Assembly: GCA_009829735.1 (NCBI GenBank)
Contig: CM020619.1
Location: 1,184,590 to 1,248,589 of the forward strand
DNA: 64,000 nucleotides
Source: Pyropia yezoensis
Taxonomy: Eukaryota; Rhodophyta; Bangiophyceae; Bangiales; Bangiaceae
Direction of reading: 5' to 3'
Position numbers and translations under genes: made by a program
Shown here: positions 55,910-64,000 of the stretch, piece by piece
Position numbering within the stretch: the first letter of the stretch is position 1
Layout: each line of letters starts with the position of its first letter
Notes under the pieces: model-generated
What the model was told of the DNA's origin: nothing
The model's input: only the letters and a program-made list of their open reading frames with translations
Databases searched by the model: none

Positions 55910-56174
55910 TTGAGTGGGGGCGGTCCGTGGGATGGGTGGGGCGACGTCCCGTTCCCGCCCCCACCTGACTGGAATTCAATCATCCCCCCCCCCCCGCCCT
56001 TGCCCAGCAGCGACACCGCGGGGGGTGTCTTCTCTTCCGGGGGGTTGAGGGGGGGCGGTCCGTGGGATGGGTGGGGCGACGTCCCGTTCCCGCCCCCACC
56101 TGACTGGAATTCAATCATCCCACCCACCCCGCCCTTGCCCAGCAGCGACACCGCGGGGGGTGTCTTCTCTTCCC
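55910..56174 (+). repeat. 135-bp tandem duplication
   Basis: TTGAG followed by GGCGGTCCGTGGGATGGGTG, GGAATTCAATCATCC and ACACCGCGGGGGGTGTCTTC occurs at 55910 and again at 56045. The copies differ mainly in the length of C and G runs. Confidence 0.88.
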
Positions 56175-56407
56175 GCCCGCCCCCTGCCACCGCGACGGCT
56201 ACCACCGCCACCACCCCCCCCCCCCCCCCCCCCCCCCCCACTTTGCTCCTCCCCTGTCATCATCACTCCCCCGCTGCGCGCCGACGCGGCACCTAGTTGC
56301 CCTCGGCCCCCCCCCTCACGCATCTGCCAGTAGCGTCGGGCGTCACTGCCTGCGGGTGACGTTGGCCGCTTCAGGGCACCCTCTACGGGATAGGGCCCTA
56401 TCGAGCT

Positions 56408-56443
<36 letters not shown>

Positions 56444-56873
56444 AGGTTTCAGCCCACCCCCCACCAACCTTCCCCACCGCCCTGCTCTCCTTACCGATGG
56501 CAGTCGACATCCCCGGGGGGGGGGGGGGGGGGGGGGCGCGCCGCACGTCACAGCCGCCGCTGCCTCCCCGCCACCACTGCCACCCCCCACCGCCACCACC
56601 GCGACCGCTGCCGCCTGGTGTTCCCGCCGCCACTGCCACCGCCACGGCCGCCTCGCGTGCGGCAGGGGGCGGGGGGGCCGCCCGCCGCCGCCGCCGCCGC
56701 TGCCCGTGGGCCGCCGCCCGGGGCTGTGGACGTGTGGCCGCCGTTTGCCCTGTGCGGGAGGGGGGGTTGTTTCCCCACGCCGCTGCCCCACTGGGGGAGG
56801 GAGGGAGGGAGGCAGGGGGGGGGGGGCGGGGAGCCACCCGCCGCGGCCGTAGCGCGGGGTGGCCAACGCGGCT

Positions 56874-56907
<34 letters not shown>

Positions 56908-57054
56908 AGGGCCACGGCGGGCGCCCCCGCCTCTCGGGCACCCCACGTGGGTCAAAGGGGGCGCGTCCGTAGCCAGCTACTCCTCTTCACCCTCGCTCAC
57001 CGGCGCGTCTCCACGCATCCCCCACCCCCCCCCCCTCCGCTGTGTCGTTCTTGC

Positions 57055-57088
<34 letters not shown>

Positions 57089-57162
57089 CGCAAGGTGTTG
57101 GCAAGGAGGTGTGACGCTGTGGCCTGCTCCACGCTGCAGCGAGCCGTCTCGCGGCCGTGCGG

Positions 57163-58860
57163 ATGGACGCCCTGACGGGGATGCGGGGGTCCGGACGGGG
57201 TGCGGCGGCGGCCGCCGCCGCCGCGGTGGGCCACCCCCACCGGCGCGGCGCCGTCGCCCGGGCGGCGGTCACCGCCGCGGTCACGGTGGCGGCCGTGGCG
57301 GTGGCCGCCTCGGCCGTCGCCCCCACCGGCGCCGCTGGGCAGGTCTCTGGGCCGCAGCGGCTGCTGACAGCCGAGTTTCTCGAGTGGGCGTCCACCCGCC
57401 CCGCCCTGTCGGCGGCGGTGGACGCTTTTATCGACGCCCTCCCCACCCGGGAGCTCCCTTTGGCGGCCGGCGGCGGCGACGGCGGCGGCGGCCTCGGTGC
57501 CGTCGGCGGCAGCGGCGGCAGCGGCATTGGCGGTGGGGTACGCCTGCCGGGCACGGCGGCCCACCCGACCGTCTCGGACGTGCCGCCCGTGACGGCGAGC
57601 GGCGTTGGGGACCTCAACGCCGACGGCACGGGCGACCGGCTGTGGGGGGATGGCGCGCGCAACGCCCTCGAGGTGGGGTACTCCCCCCCCAACCAGTCAT
57701 CGGGCGTCGTGTACACAACGGTGGTGGACACGTCGCCGCTGTCGCTGGCCGCCGGCGACGCGTTTGGCAGCGCCCTTGCGGGCATGCCCGGCCCGCTGGC
57801 GTTTGTGGGCGCCCACAAGGCCGGAGGCGGCGACGGGGCGTTGCACCTGCTGGCGCTGGCCCGCGTGCCGGCGGGCGAGGACGCGTCGCCGGCGGCCTAC
57901 CCAACGTACGCGATTGCGCAGCAGGGGCTCCTCCGGCCCGGGGAGGGAGACTGGGGGGGGGTGCTCCCGTCGGGCACCGGCTTTGGCGCCTCCCTCTCCG
58001 TGATGGATGACGCCGTCGTGGGCGACGACGCCGCCGAGCTGGACATCCTCGTCGGAGACATGGACGGCAACGTGTTTGGGGTGGCCATTGGCGACGGCAT
58101 GACCGCCGTGCGCGTCGTGCCCATCCGCAGGGCGCCGTCGTCCACGTCGCCCGACGCGGGCGCGTCGCCGGCGGCGTCGCCCGACGCGTCGCCGTCGGCG
58201 GCGCCAGAGGCCGCGGCGCCAGCGACGGCGGCACCCGAGACGGCGGCACCGACGCCCGCGCCGGTCGCCCCGTCCCCGACGGCAACGGCAACGACAACGC
58301 CTGTGCGCACGGCGGCTCCGACGGCTGGCCCGTCGTCGACGGCGACGCCACCGGTGAGCCCGTCGCCGACGGCAACGGCCGCCCCCTCCGCGGCGCCTGC
58401 CCCCGAGGCGACGCCGGCAGGGAGCTCTTCGCCGCCGCCGTCACCGACGCCCTCTGAGGCGGAAGGCACCCCCACGCCGGCCCCGCCCGCCCGCCCCGCC
58501 TGCCTCTACACCCCCTCCCACTGCGACTGCGCGCCCGTCTCGGCGGTGTCCACCCCCGCCGCGGCCGGCCGCTGCCTGACGCCCACCGTGCTGGGCTCCC
58601 CCGACGGGCCTACGCCGCGCCTCTGCCGACGCCGGTCGTGCGCTGGCGGGTGGACGTGCTACTGCCCGGATGGCAGCGGCAGCCCCGAGACGGGCGTGTG
58701 TGAGGTGACCCGCGAACGCCGGCGCATCTATGTTGCGTCCTCGCAGCAGGGCCAGGGAGGGGGGAGTGGTCGCCGCCGTTTGCTGGGGCAGGGGGAGGAG
58801 GACACCGTTTCGTGCGTCGCGACGTACAAGATGGTGACGGTGGTCCACCCGCCCAAGTGA
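57163..58860 (+). CDS. Secreted FG-GAP-like, mucin-like and Cys-rich protein
   Basis: The 565-residue protein starts at ATG 57163 (MDALTGMRG). An Ala/Val-rich hydrophobic stretch at about 28-55 is a signal peptide or anchor. Residues 145-330 contain calcium-loop, FG-GAP/VCBS-like repeats (GVGDLNADGTGD, AELDILVGDMDGNVFG). A linker of about 125 residues made almost only of Ala, Pro, Thr and Ser follows and is a likely O-glycosylation region. The C-terminus has about twelve Cys in a compact pattern (CDCAPVS, GGWTCYCPDG) and then an Arg-rich stretch. This layout suggests a cell-wall or extracellular-matrix protein. The family is not recognised precisely, and the FG-GAP assignment rests on two repeats. 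Confidence 0.78.
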   Translation: MDALTGMRGSGRGAAAAAAAAVGHPHRRGAVARAAVTAAVTVAAVAVAASAVAPTGAAGQVSGPQRLLTAEFLEWASTRPALSAAVDAFIDALPTRELPLAAGGGDGGGGLGAVGGSGGSGIGGGVRLPGTAAHPTVSDVPPVTASGVGDLNADGTGDRLWGDGARNALEVGYSPPNQSSGVVYTTVVDTSPLSLAAGDAFGSALAGMPGPLAFVGAHKAGGGDGALHLLALARVPAGEDASPAAYPTYAIAQQGLLRPGEGDWGGVLPSGTGFGASLSVMDDAVVGDDAAELDILVGDMDGNVFGVAIGDGMTAVRVVPIRRAPSSTSPDAGASPAASPDASPSAAPEAAAPATAAPETAAPTPAPVAPSPTATATTTPVRTAAPTAGPSSTATPPVSPSPTATAAPSAAPAPEATPAGSSSPPPSPTPSEAEGTPTPAPPARPACLYTPSHCDCAPVSAVSTPAAAGRCLTPTVLGSPDGPTPRLCRRRSCAGGWTCYCPDGSGSPETGVCEVTRERRRIYVASSQQGQGGGSGRRRLLGQGEEDTVSCVATYKMVTVVHPPK

Positions 58861-59788
58861 GCAAGCTGAGGGGCTGGCTGGCGGAGGGGGGGGGGGGGAT
58901 GTGGGCGGTTCTCCATCATTGTCGGAGCCGCGTGTATGTACATAAGAGTGAACCTGTATGCACACGGCGCGGTCTTGGGTGTAAGCGAGCGCCCGGTGCA
59001 GAGACGGTTGAAGAGGTGGTGACAGCCGGGGTGTTTAGCATGGCAGCGGCGGTCGTCAAAAGGGGTGCGTTCTTCCTGGCCAGGCAATCTGCCGCGTACG
59101 GAGGGCAACAAGCGTGTCGCCGGCCGGGCGGTGGCGGCACCTGCCTCTTTAGCCGCTGGTCTTTGCAACCGTGGGCGCCTCAGCAGCGCGCCCCGGCAGT
59201 GGCCAGCACGGCCGACAGCAGTGGACAGAAACAACAGAGTGGCAATGGGCAGTACGGACCATGGCAAAACACCATGGTATGTGCGTACATACTAGGGGGG
59301 AAAAGGCGATGGAAAGGCGTAGGCGGCTAGGATGACCGCGGCGAGCGGGAAGGCGAGGAAAGGCAGGCATCACCAGTGGAGAAGAGGCCAGGAGGGCGCT
59401 GGATGACCGACGTTGTCGAGCCGAGTGGGAAAGAGGAGCCAGAGGCTTCGCACAAAAGCTGCGTTGCCTGAATGAATTTAATATCGATGTGTACTTTCTA
59501 CGAATACTCAATAGTTCACGTATCACCATGCTGTTTAAATCTTATAATTGGCAGGCATCAGCCGACTCGCTTTTCCGAACACCACAGTATTTATTGCTGC
59601 TGTCCGTCCTGCTGTCTCTGCCACTGTCGACTGCCCCCATCGACCCATCCCGCATTGGGCGTCTGCATCCCGCTCAACCCCATCCTCCGTTCTGCGACTG
59701 GCGGCACCTACCCCTACCGCTGGCGTCTTCTTGGACGTCTCTTTTTTTCTTCTGCTATAGCCCCGCCGTTTCCTCTCATCCCGTGGCT
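58861..59788. other. Intergenic, upstream of the proteasome gene
   Basis: Composition is mixed, with an AT-richer patch at 59470-59550. No gene is supported. It presumably includes the 3' UTR of the preceding gene and the promoter and 5' UTR of PSMB5. Confidence 0.5.
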
Positions 59789-61314
59789 ATGGCGTCTGGC
59801 CCGAGCTTGGACTTCCTGTCCACTTCCTTTTCCCTTTCGCGCGTCGATGACGCGCGGCTGACGCCGCTGCAGGAGGGGACCTCCTCGGCGATTGCGCTAC
59901 CGCTGGTTGACCGGGTACGTATCTGGAGGTAGTTGTTGCCCAGGGTGCCCTCGTGTTGCGTCCTGGCCAGTGCATCGAAGTTGGCGGGGTTTTGCGGAAG
60001 GCGGGCGGTGTCGTCTGCTGGCCTCGTGCGGTGCCGCCGCATGGCGTGCGCAACCAGTGATCTGTTGGCAGAGCGCGGTCGGCGGCGCACTCGTGGCCCA
60101 CCCGACGCGGGGCTTGCGGGATGGCCCGCTCTGAGGGGTCAGCGCCGTTGGGTGCGGGCGAGCAGGACGGAGCCTGCCTGGTCGACCGGGGCGGTGGGAG
60201 GCGTCCGAAGCGGGGCGAGGAGCGTGGACTGGGGCTTGGCTGCGTGGAGCCTTTCTTTTGCACGCCCGTTGTCCCTCAGACTTGCGATCGCAGGTCTGCG
60301 GGGAGTGTGCTGCAGGCCGACCATGCTAGGGGCACCACAACCAGGCTTTGGTGAATGTCGCCATGGTTCCTGCTTCTTGCTCTCGTTTGGTGCAACCTCT
60401 GACATTGCAGCGTCTGTTTTGTTTTGCTTTCTGTCTTGACGTTTTCTCTTCTTGCTGCCTCCCTCTTCCAGCCCGCCAACTTTCTCCGCGATGCCTTTGC
60501 AGGGGCAGCTGAGAAGGACCGCCTCCACTTTGCGCACGGCACCACCACCCTCGCGTTTGTCTTTCAGGGCGGTATCATTGCCGCCGTCGACTCTCGGGCG
60601 TCCATGGGCCAGTACGTCGGCTCGGGCACTGTGAAGAAGATCATTGAGATTAACCCCTACCTGCTGGGGACCATGGCTGGTGGGGCGGCAGACTGCTCGT
60701 TTTGGGAGCGCGACCTCGGCCGCCGTTGCCGGCTGTACCAGCTGCGGAACAAGCAGCGGATCAGTGTGGCGGCGGCGTCCAAGCTCCTGGCCAACACCGT
60801 CTATGGCTACAAGGGGATGGGCCTGTCCATGGGCACCATGATCATGGGCTGGGACGTGTCTGGCCCACACCTCCACTACGTAGACTCAGAGGGGACTCGC
60901 CTCAAGGGCAACAAGTTCTCGGTCGGCTCGGGCTCCACGTACGCCTATGGTGTGCTCGACGCGGGCTATTCGTGGGATATGGGTGTGGAGGACGCCATCC
61001 ATTTGGCGCGGCGCTCCATCTACCACGCTACCCACCGTGATGCGGCCAGTGGTGGCGTCATCAATGTGTACCATGTGAAGGAGGAGGGCTGGGTCAAGAT
61101 CTCTTCGGATGACATGATGATCATCCACGAGCAGGTCAAGGCGGAGAAGAAGGCAGTGGACGATGCGGCCGAGGCCGTGGAGGGCGCAGCAGCGTCAGGG
61201 GCCGAGACGGTCGCGGCGGTGGGCTCGGCAGCTGACCCGACGGCGGCACAGGACACTGGTGACGCGTCAGCTGCCTCTCGCGGGGACGTGCCGCCACCGG
61301 CATCGTCCACCTAG
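59789..61314 (+). CDS. PSMB5: 20S proteasome subunit beta type-5 (two exons)
   Basis: Exon 1 is 59789-59914 (ATG to VDR) and exon 2 is 60472-61314. The intron has a GTACGT donor and a CTCTTCCAG acceptor in phase 0. The product has 322 residues. The propeptide ends FAHG, and mature Thr1 is residue 66 (TTTLAF). Asp17 and Lys33 of the mature chain are present, as are Met45 and Ala49 of the S1 pocket, so this is the chymotrypsin-like subunit of the proteasome core. [20 protein letters not shown] and [11 protein letters not shown] are near-identical to other beta5 proteins. After the usual end ([11 protein letters not shown]) there is an extra tail of about 65 residues, Ala/Asp/Glu-rich, which is unusual. 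Confidence 0.95.
60472..61314 (+). other. PSMB5: PSMB5 exon 2
   Basis: It carries most of the protein, from [11 protein letters not shown] to the stop. It joins exon 1 (59789-59914) without a frame change across the 557-bp intron 59915-60471. Confidence 0.9.
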
Positions 61315-61641
61315 GCCTGCGGCGCGGCCTTGAGGCATTCCAGCGCAAGTGGCTGTGATCAGGGTCCCTCGTGGCGCAACGTTCGGGGTGCGTTGCCGCG
61401 GGGAGCGGCGTACGCGGCGCGGTATGCCAGATGCGGCTGCCAGCGACGCGCGGCAGTGCCGTCGGCAACGGCACTCAGGCCGGCGCTGCGTCGGTGCGTG
61501 GATGGCCTTTTTTTTGTGCCGACCGATGTAAAGGAGCCAGACTATGTCAGTCAAACGCAGAGGCAGGATGCCGGGACAATGAAAGCCTGAGAGGGCGCTT
61601 GGGTTGGGCGCACCCCCCTCCTGCGTCCCCTCCCCCCTGTC
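61315..61641. other. Intergenic between convergent genes
   Basis: This holds the 3' ends of PSMB5 (+) and the insertase gene (-). A T-run lies at 61508. Nothing else is seen. Confidence 0.6.
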
Positions 61642-62904
61642 TCACAGGAACCCCTTCCGGTCCTCGACTGCCACCGCCACGTACGGCTTGCCCGACCCCG
61701 GGTCTTTCCGCAGGAGCGCGCGGAGGTTGAGGCCAATCCGCCCCCGCGCGCGCTCCGCCTTGACAGCCGCCTCGACGCGCGCGCGGGTGGCCTCTACCGG
61801 CGGAGCCGCCGCAAAGCGTGGGAGCACCACCTCATTGACGTACTTGAGCTGCGCGTACACGTCGCCAACGGCCGCGTCGAGGGTCTTGAGGACGGGCGGG
61901 CCCTGCGCCGCGCGCGCCGCGTCGGCAATCGCCGTCACGCCAGTCACCCGCCGGCCAGCGGTTGTGGTCAGCAGTGCCGTCTGGGCCACCCCAAGCGCCG
62001 CATTGGCCACCCACAGCAGCACCACCCCGGTGGGAAGGCCGGCAACGGCAGGGAAAAGCAGGATGGTCATCCCCTGCGCGCCAACCCGCAGCGCTCCGCT
62101 GTCTACCAGCTGCCGCCAGGCGGTCCACACGTCCATCTTTTTCTTGCCGCCAGCGGGGGGCGCGGTGGCCGCCGGGGGCGCCCCCCCCGCGCCCCCCGTG
62201 GCACCGCCGGCGTCCCCTGCCCGCTGGCCCGCCAGCGCCCCCCGCTGCAGCATCCCCAACACCAGCACCGCGTTGATGGCGGGTAGCGCGCCGCTAGCGT
62301 CCGCGGCGGTCAGGTCCCTCCATGTGTCGGCCAACCCGCCCGTCGCCCAGCCCGGCTCGCCGCGGAGTGCCAGCGCGCGGGCGCCCAAGCTCAGGCCCAC
62401 AAACCCCGGGATCTGGATGGCCAGGTGCCACGGAGCCAGCCGGGACGGCGACGTCCCCGCCGACGCGAGCGCCACCCGCCGGAGGCGGCGGTAGGTCAAC
62501 CACTTTTGGGGGAGGGACCCGGGCGACCGCCGCACCACCGCGGTGATGCGGCCGAGTTCGGGGGCGGCGGCGGACGCGGCGGCGGCCGCCCTCGCCTGTG
62601 CAACCGCCAGGGGTGTCGACGCCGCCCGCAGCAGCACCGCCGACGAGACGAGCGTGGCCGCCCAGGGGAGGTCCCCGGGGAGGACGCCGTGGAGGGAGGT
62701 GAGGAGGGTGGCGGCCGCCTCGGGGAGGGTGGCGAGGCCGCGGCGATGAAAGGGGGGCGGGGAGAGACCGGGGGAGGACGGCAGTGATGGGCGTTGCGGC
62801 TCGAAGGGGGGGGGGTGGGCGGCGTGCAGCCCGACGGGGGCAAGGACCGACCGCGCCGGAAACCGGCCCCGCGGCCAGGCGCGTAAGCATCGAAGGAGTG
62901 ACAT
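61642..62904 (-). CDS. Oxa1/YidC/Cox18-family mitochondrial membrane insertase
   Basis: The 420-residue protein starts at ATG 62904 (MSLLRCLRAWPRGRFPARS). The Arg-rich, acid-free N-terminus is a typical mitochondrial presequence. Membrane segments are at about 80-100 (LPWAATLVSSAVLLRAASTP), 158-176 (WHLAIQIPGFVGLSLGAR), 205-221 and 278-312 (ILLFPAVAGLPTGVVLLWVA, NAALGVAQTALL). Between them lie the family hallmarks Q.P.F, TGGL..TWRDLTAAD...LP, and FP...G...LW..N...G..Q. It would insert proteins into the inner membrane. Oxa1 or Cox18 cannot be decided. A Gly/Ala/Pro-rich insertion sits at 225-256. It converges on PSMB5 and diverges from IPO11. Confidence 0.88.
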   Translation of the reverse strand: MSLLRCLRAWPRGRFPARSVLAPVGLHAAHPPPFEPQRPSLPSSPGLSPPPFHRRGLATLPEAAATLLTSLHGVLPGDLPWAATLVSSAVLLRAASTPLAVAQARAAAAASAAAPELGRITAVVRRSPGSLPQKWLTYRRLRRVALASAGTSPSRLAPWHLAIQIPGFVGLSLGARALALRGEPGWATGGLADTWRDLTAADASGALPAINAVLVLGMLQRGALAGQRAGDAGGATGGAGGAPPAATAPPAGGKKKMDVWTAWRQLVDSGALRVGAQGMTILLFPAVAGLPTGVVLLWVANAALGVAQTALLTTTAGRRVTGVTAIADAARAAQGPPVLKTLDAAVGDVYAQLKYVNEVVLPRFAAAPPVEATRARVEAAVKAERARGRIGLNLRALLRKDPGSGKPYVAVAVEDRKGFL

Positions 62905-63372
62905 GGCGGCCAGGAGAGGAAGTATAACCACGGGAAACAAATAGAAGCACCAGGGCTGCAGAGAGGAGCAACTCGGCGAAGGGGATGTGTGCCATCCTTC
63001 TGTGTCGATAGGAAAAGACAGCAGCCAGCACAGAGGCAATGCCATGGGCCTCAACCCAACATTCGAAAGTTGTCTCGAAAGTCAAAAACAGCCGAGTTGG
63101 CGCTTGCCTTGATCCACTTGATCCACATCCTTACGGTCAGTCGCCGTTTTTCAAACACCAGAGCGTACGTCCAGTACAGTACAACAAGGTTGTGCCACCA
63201 GTCAAGGTGCAGTGCCCCCCACCTCGACGGCGCAGCGGTGCGGAGCAGGAAGAGGCAAGTCCTCTTGTTCCTTCGCCGGTGCGTGCGGCGACGGGGAGCG
63301 ATCCGCCCCCTTGCCCCACCCGCCCCCTTTATCCCCTCCCCCCTACCCTGATCCTCCCCCCACCGTCCTGAT
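62905..63372. promoter_or_regulatory. Shared divergent promoter region
   Basis: 468 bp separate the start codons of the insertase gene (-) and importin-11 (+). No clear TATA box is seen on either strand. Confidence 0.5.
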
Positions 63373-64000
63373 ATGGCGGCCCCCCCCCCCCCCCCCCCGG
63401 CGGTCACTGCCGAGGCCCTCTTCCCCGCCGTCGCGGCGGCGCTGTCGGCCGACGGCCCCACCCGGCGGGGCGCCGAGGCGGCGCTCCGCACCGCCGAGCC
63501 CACCGACGGCTACCTCGGCTCTCTCGTCACCATCACCGCCTCCCCCGGCGCCGCCCCCACCGACGTGCGGTGGCTGTCGGCGGTGCTCGTCAAGAACGCG
63601 GTGCCCCGCCTGTGGCGCCGCCGCCCCGCCGCGGGCGGGCTGGCCGAAGAGGAAAAGGCCTACGTGCGGGCCACCCTGCTGGGCGCCCATGGGGAGACAG
63701 ACCCGCGGGTGGCGGTGCAGGTAAGCCTCGCCGTTGCGCGCATTGCGCGCCTCGACGCGCCGCGGGCGTGGCCAGAGCTGCTGCCGGCGCTCATGGCCGC
63801 CGCGGGGGGGGCGGTGGGCGAGGGGGGGGCGGGGAATACCCCAGCCGCCGCCGACGGAAGAGGGGCGGGGGGGGGAGGGGGGGGCGACGCCGCCGCCCGT
63901 TCTGTGGGCGTCCACGCCATGGCCACGCTCGGCCACGTGCTGCGGGAGATGGCGTCGCGGCGGCTCGCGGCTGACCGGCGGGCGCTGGCCGCCGCCGCGC
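63373..64000 (+). CDS. IPO11: Importin-11, N-terminal part (runs off the window)
   Basis: From the ATG at 63373 the frame reads MAA, six Pro, then an importin-beta N-terminal (IBN) domain: RRGAEAALR, DVRWLSAVLVKNAVPRLWRR, VAVQVSLAVARIARLDAPRA, WPELLPALM and LGHVLREMASRRLAADRRAL. VRWL-KN-RLWRR and LASKRLAADR-like strings are typical of importin-11, a nuclear import receptor of the beta-karyopherin family. A low-complexity Gly/Ala insert (about 150-175) separates the first HEAT repeats. The frame is open to the end of the window. A run of 19 C follows the start codon, so its length decides the frame. CAG/GTAAGC at 63718-63726 looks like a donor, but the conserved reading continues through it. 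Confidence 0.9.
   Translation, partial: MAAPPPPPPAVTAEALFPAVAAALSADGPTRRGAEAALRTAEPTDGYLGSLVTITASPGAAPTDVRWLSAVLVKNAVPRLWRRRPAAGGLAEEEKAYVRATLLGAHGETDPRVAVQVSLAVARIARLDAPRAWPELLPALMAAAGGAVGEGGAGNTPAAADGRGAGGGGGGDAAARSVGVHAMATLGHVLREMASRRLAADRRALAAAA

Larger units (their letters stand above)
55039..57162. other. Intergenic, homopolymer-rich
   Basis: It contains very GC-rich sequence with runs of G or C of about 20-40 (55888, 56408, 56516, 57055) and a T-run at 55601. It also holds a 17-bp-stem hairpin and a 135-bp tandem duplication (listed separately). Frames here are low-complexity Pro/Arg/Gly/Ala and occur on both strands. No gene is supported. Confidence 0.6.

Noticed and set aside
56408..57087. 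Long G and C runs as G-quadruplex or phase-variation elements
   Set aside because: They could form quadruplexes, but they sit in non-coding DNA with many similar runs and no link to a gene. Run length may also be inaccurate.
63718..63726. Splice donor CAG/GTAAGC in importin-11
   Set aside because: The reading frame continues with conserved importin residues (SLAVARIARLDAPRAWPELL), so an intron here is unlikely.

Overview
The window looks like nuclear DNA of a eukaryote, most likely a bangialean red alga of the Porphyra/Pyropia type. This is an inference from four things: a very GC-rich gene-bearing right end, an SSU rRNA gene with group I introns at both S516 and S1506 (sites often occupied in Bangiales), an expansin-like protein with a C-terminal cellulose-binding CBM1 module (CBM1 repeats are known from Porphyra polysaccharide-binding protein), and a 557-bp intron in a proteasome gene.

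1-38.4 kb is a nest of Ty3/gypsy chromodomain LTR retrotransposons of two families, called A and B here. Element B1 (+ strand) is split in its gag gene by family A (- strand, 470-20121; 5-bp target duplication CCCCC). Family A appears as two head-to-tail units joined through a 437-N gap, and may be an assembly duplication. B1's 3' LTR (27415-27883) abuts half of the accessory ORF of a second, inverted element B2. The other half of that ORF lies at 35000-36457, beyond B2's 5' LTR. The two halves share the target duplication TCAAA, so B1 was inserted into B2 and the locus was then inverted between LTRs. A decayed B-type LTR and a gypsy RNase H relic follow. Both families carry, between pol and the 3' LTR, a convergent antisense ORF of about 650-700 codons. 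The two antisense proteins appear homologous to each other.

38.4-50.2 kb is an rDNA unit: degenerate repeats in the intergenic spacer, SSU with two group I introns, ITS1, 5.8S, ITS2 and LSU. The unit is defective. The SSU lacks about 300-350 nt of its central domain. The LSU stops in the conserved domain IV stretch used by R2 elements and the I-PpoI intron, and is followed by a decayed retroelement with an RNase H domain and, possibly, a tyrosine-recombinase-like segment.

50.2-53.2 kb holds a GC-rich island of uncertain coding status and then an AT-richer 1.13-kb segment bounded exactly by 35-bp inverted repeats flanked by TA, probably a non-autonomous DNA transposon. 53.2-64 kb is the ordinary gene region: a secreted expansin-like/CBM1 protein (+), a secreted FG-GAP-like, Pro/Thr/Ser-rich and Cys-rich protein (+), proteasome subunit beta5 (+, two exons), an Oxa1/YidC/Cox18-family mitochondrial insertase (-), and the start of importin-11 (+). 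The last two are divergent and share a 468-bp promoter region.
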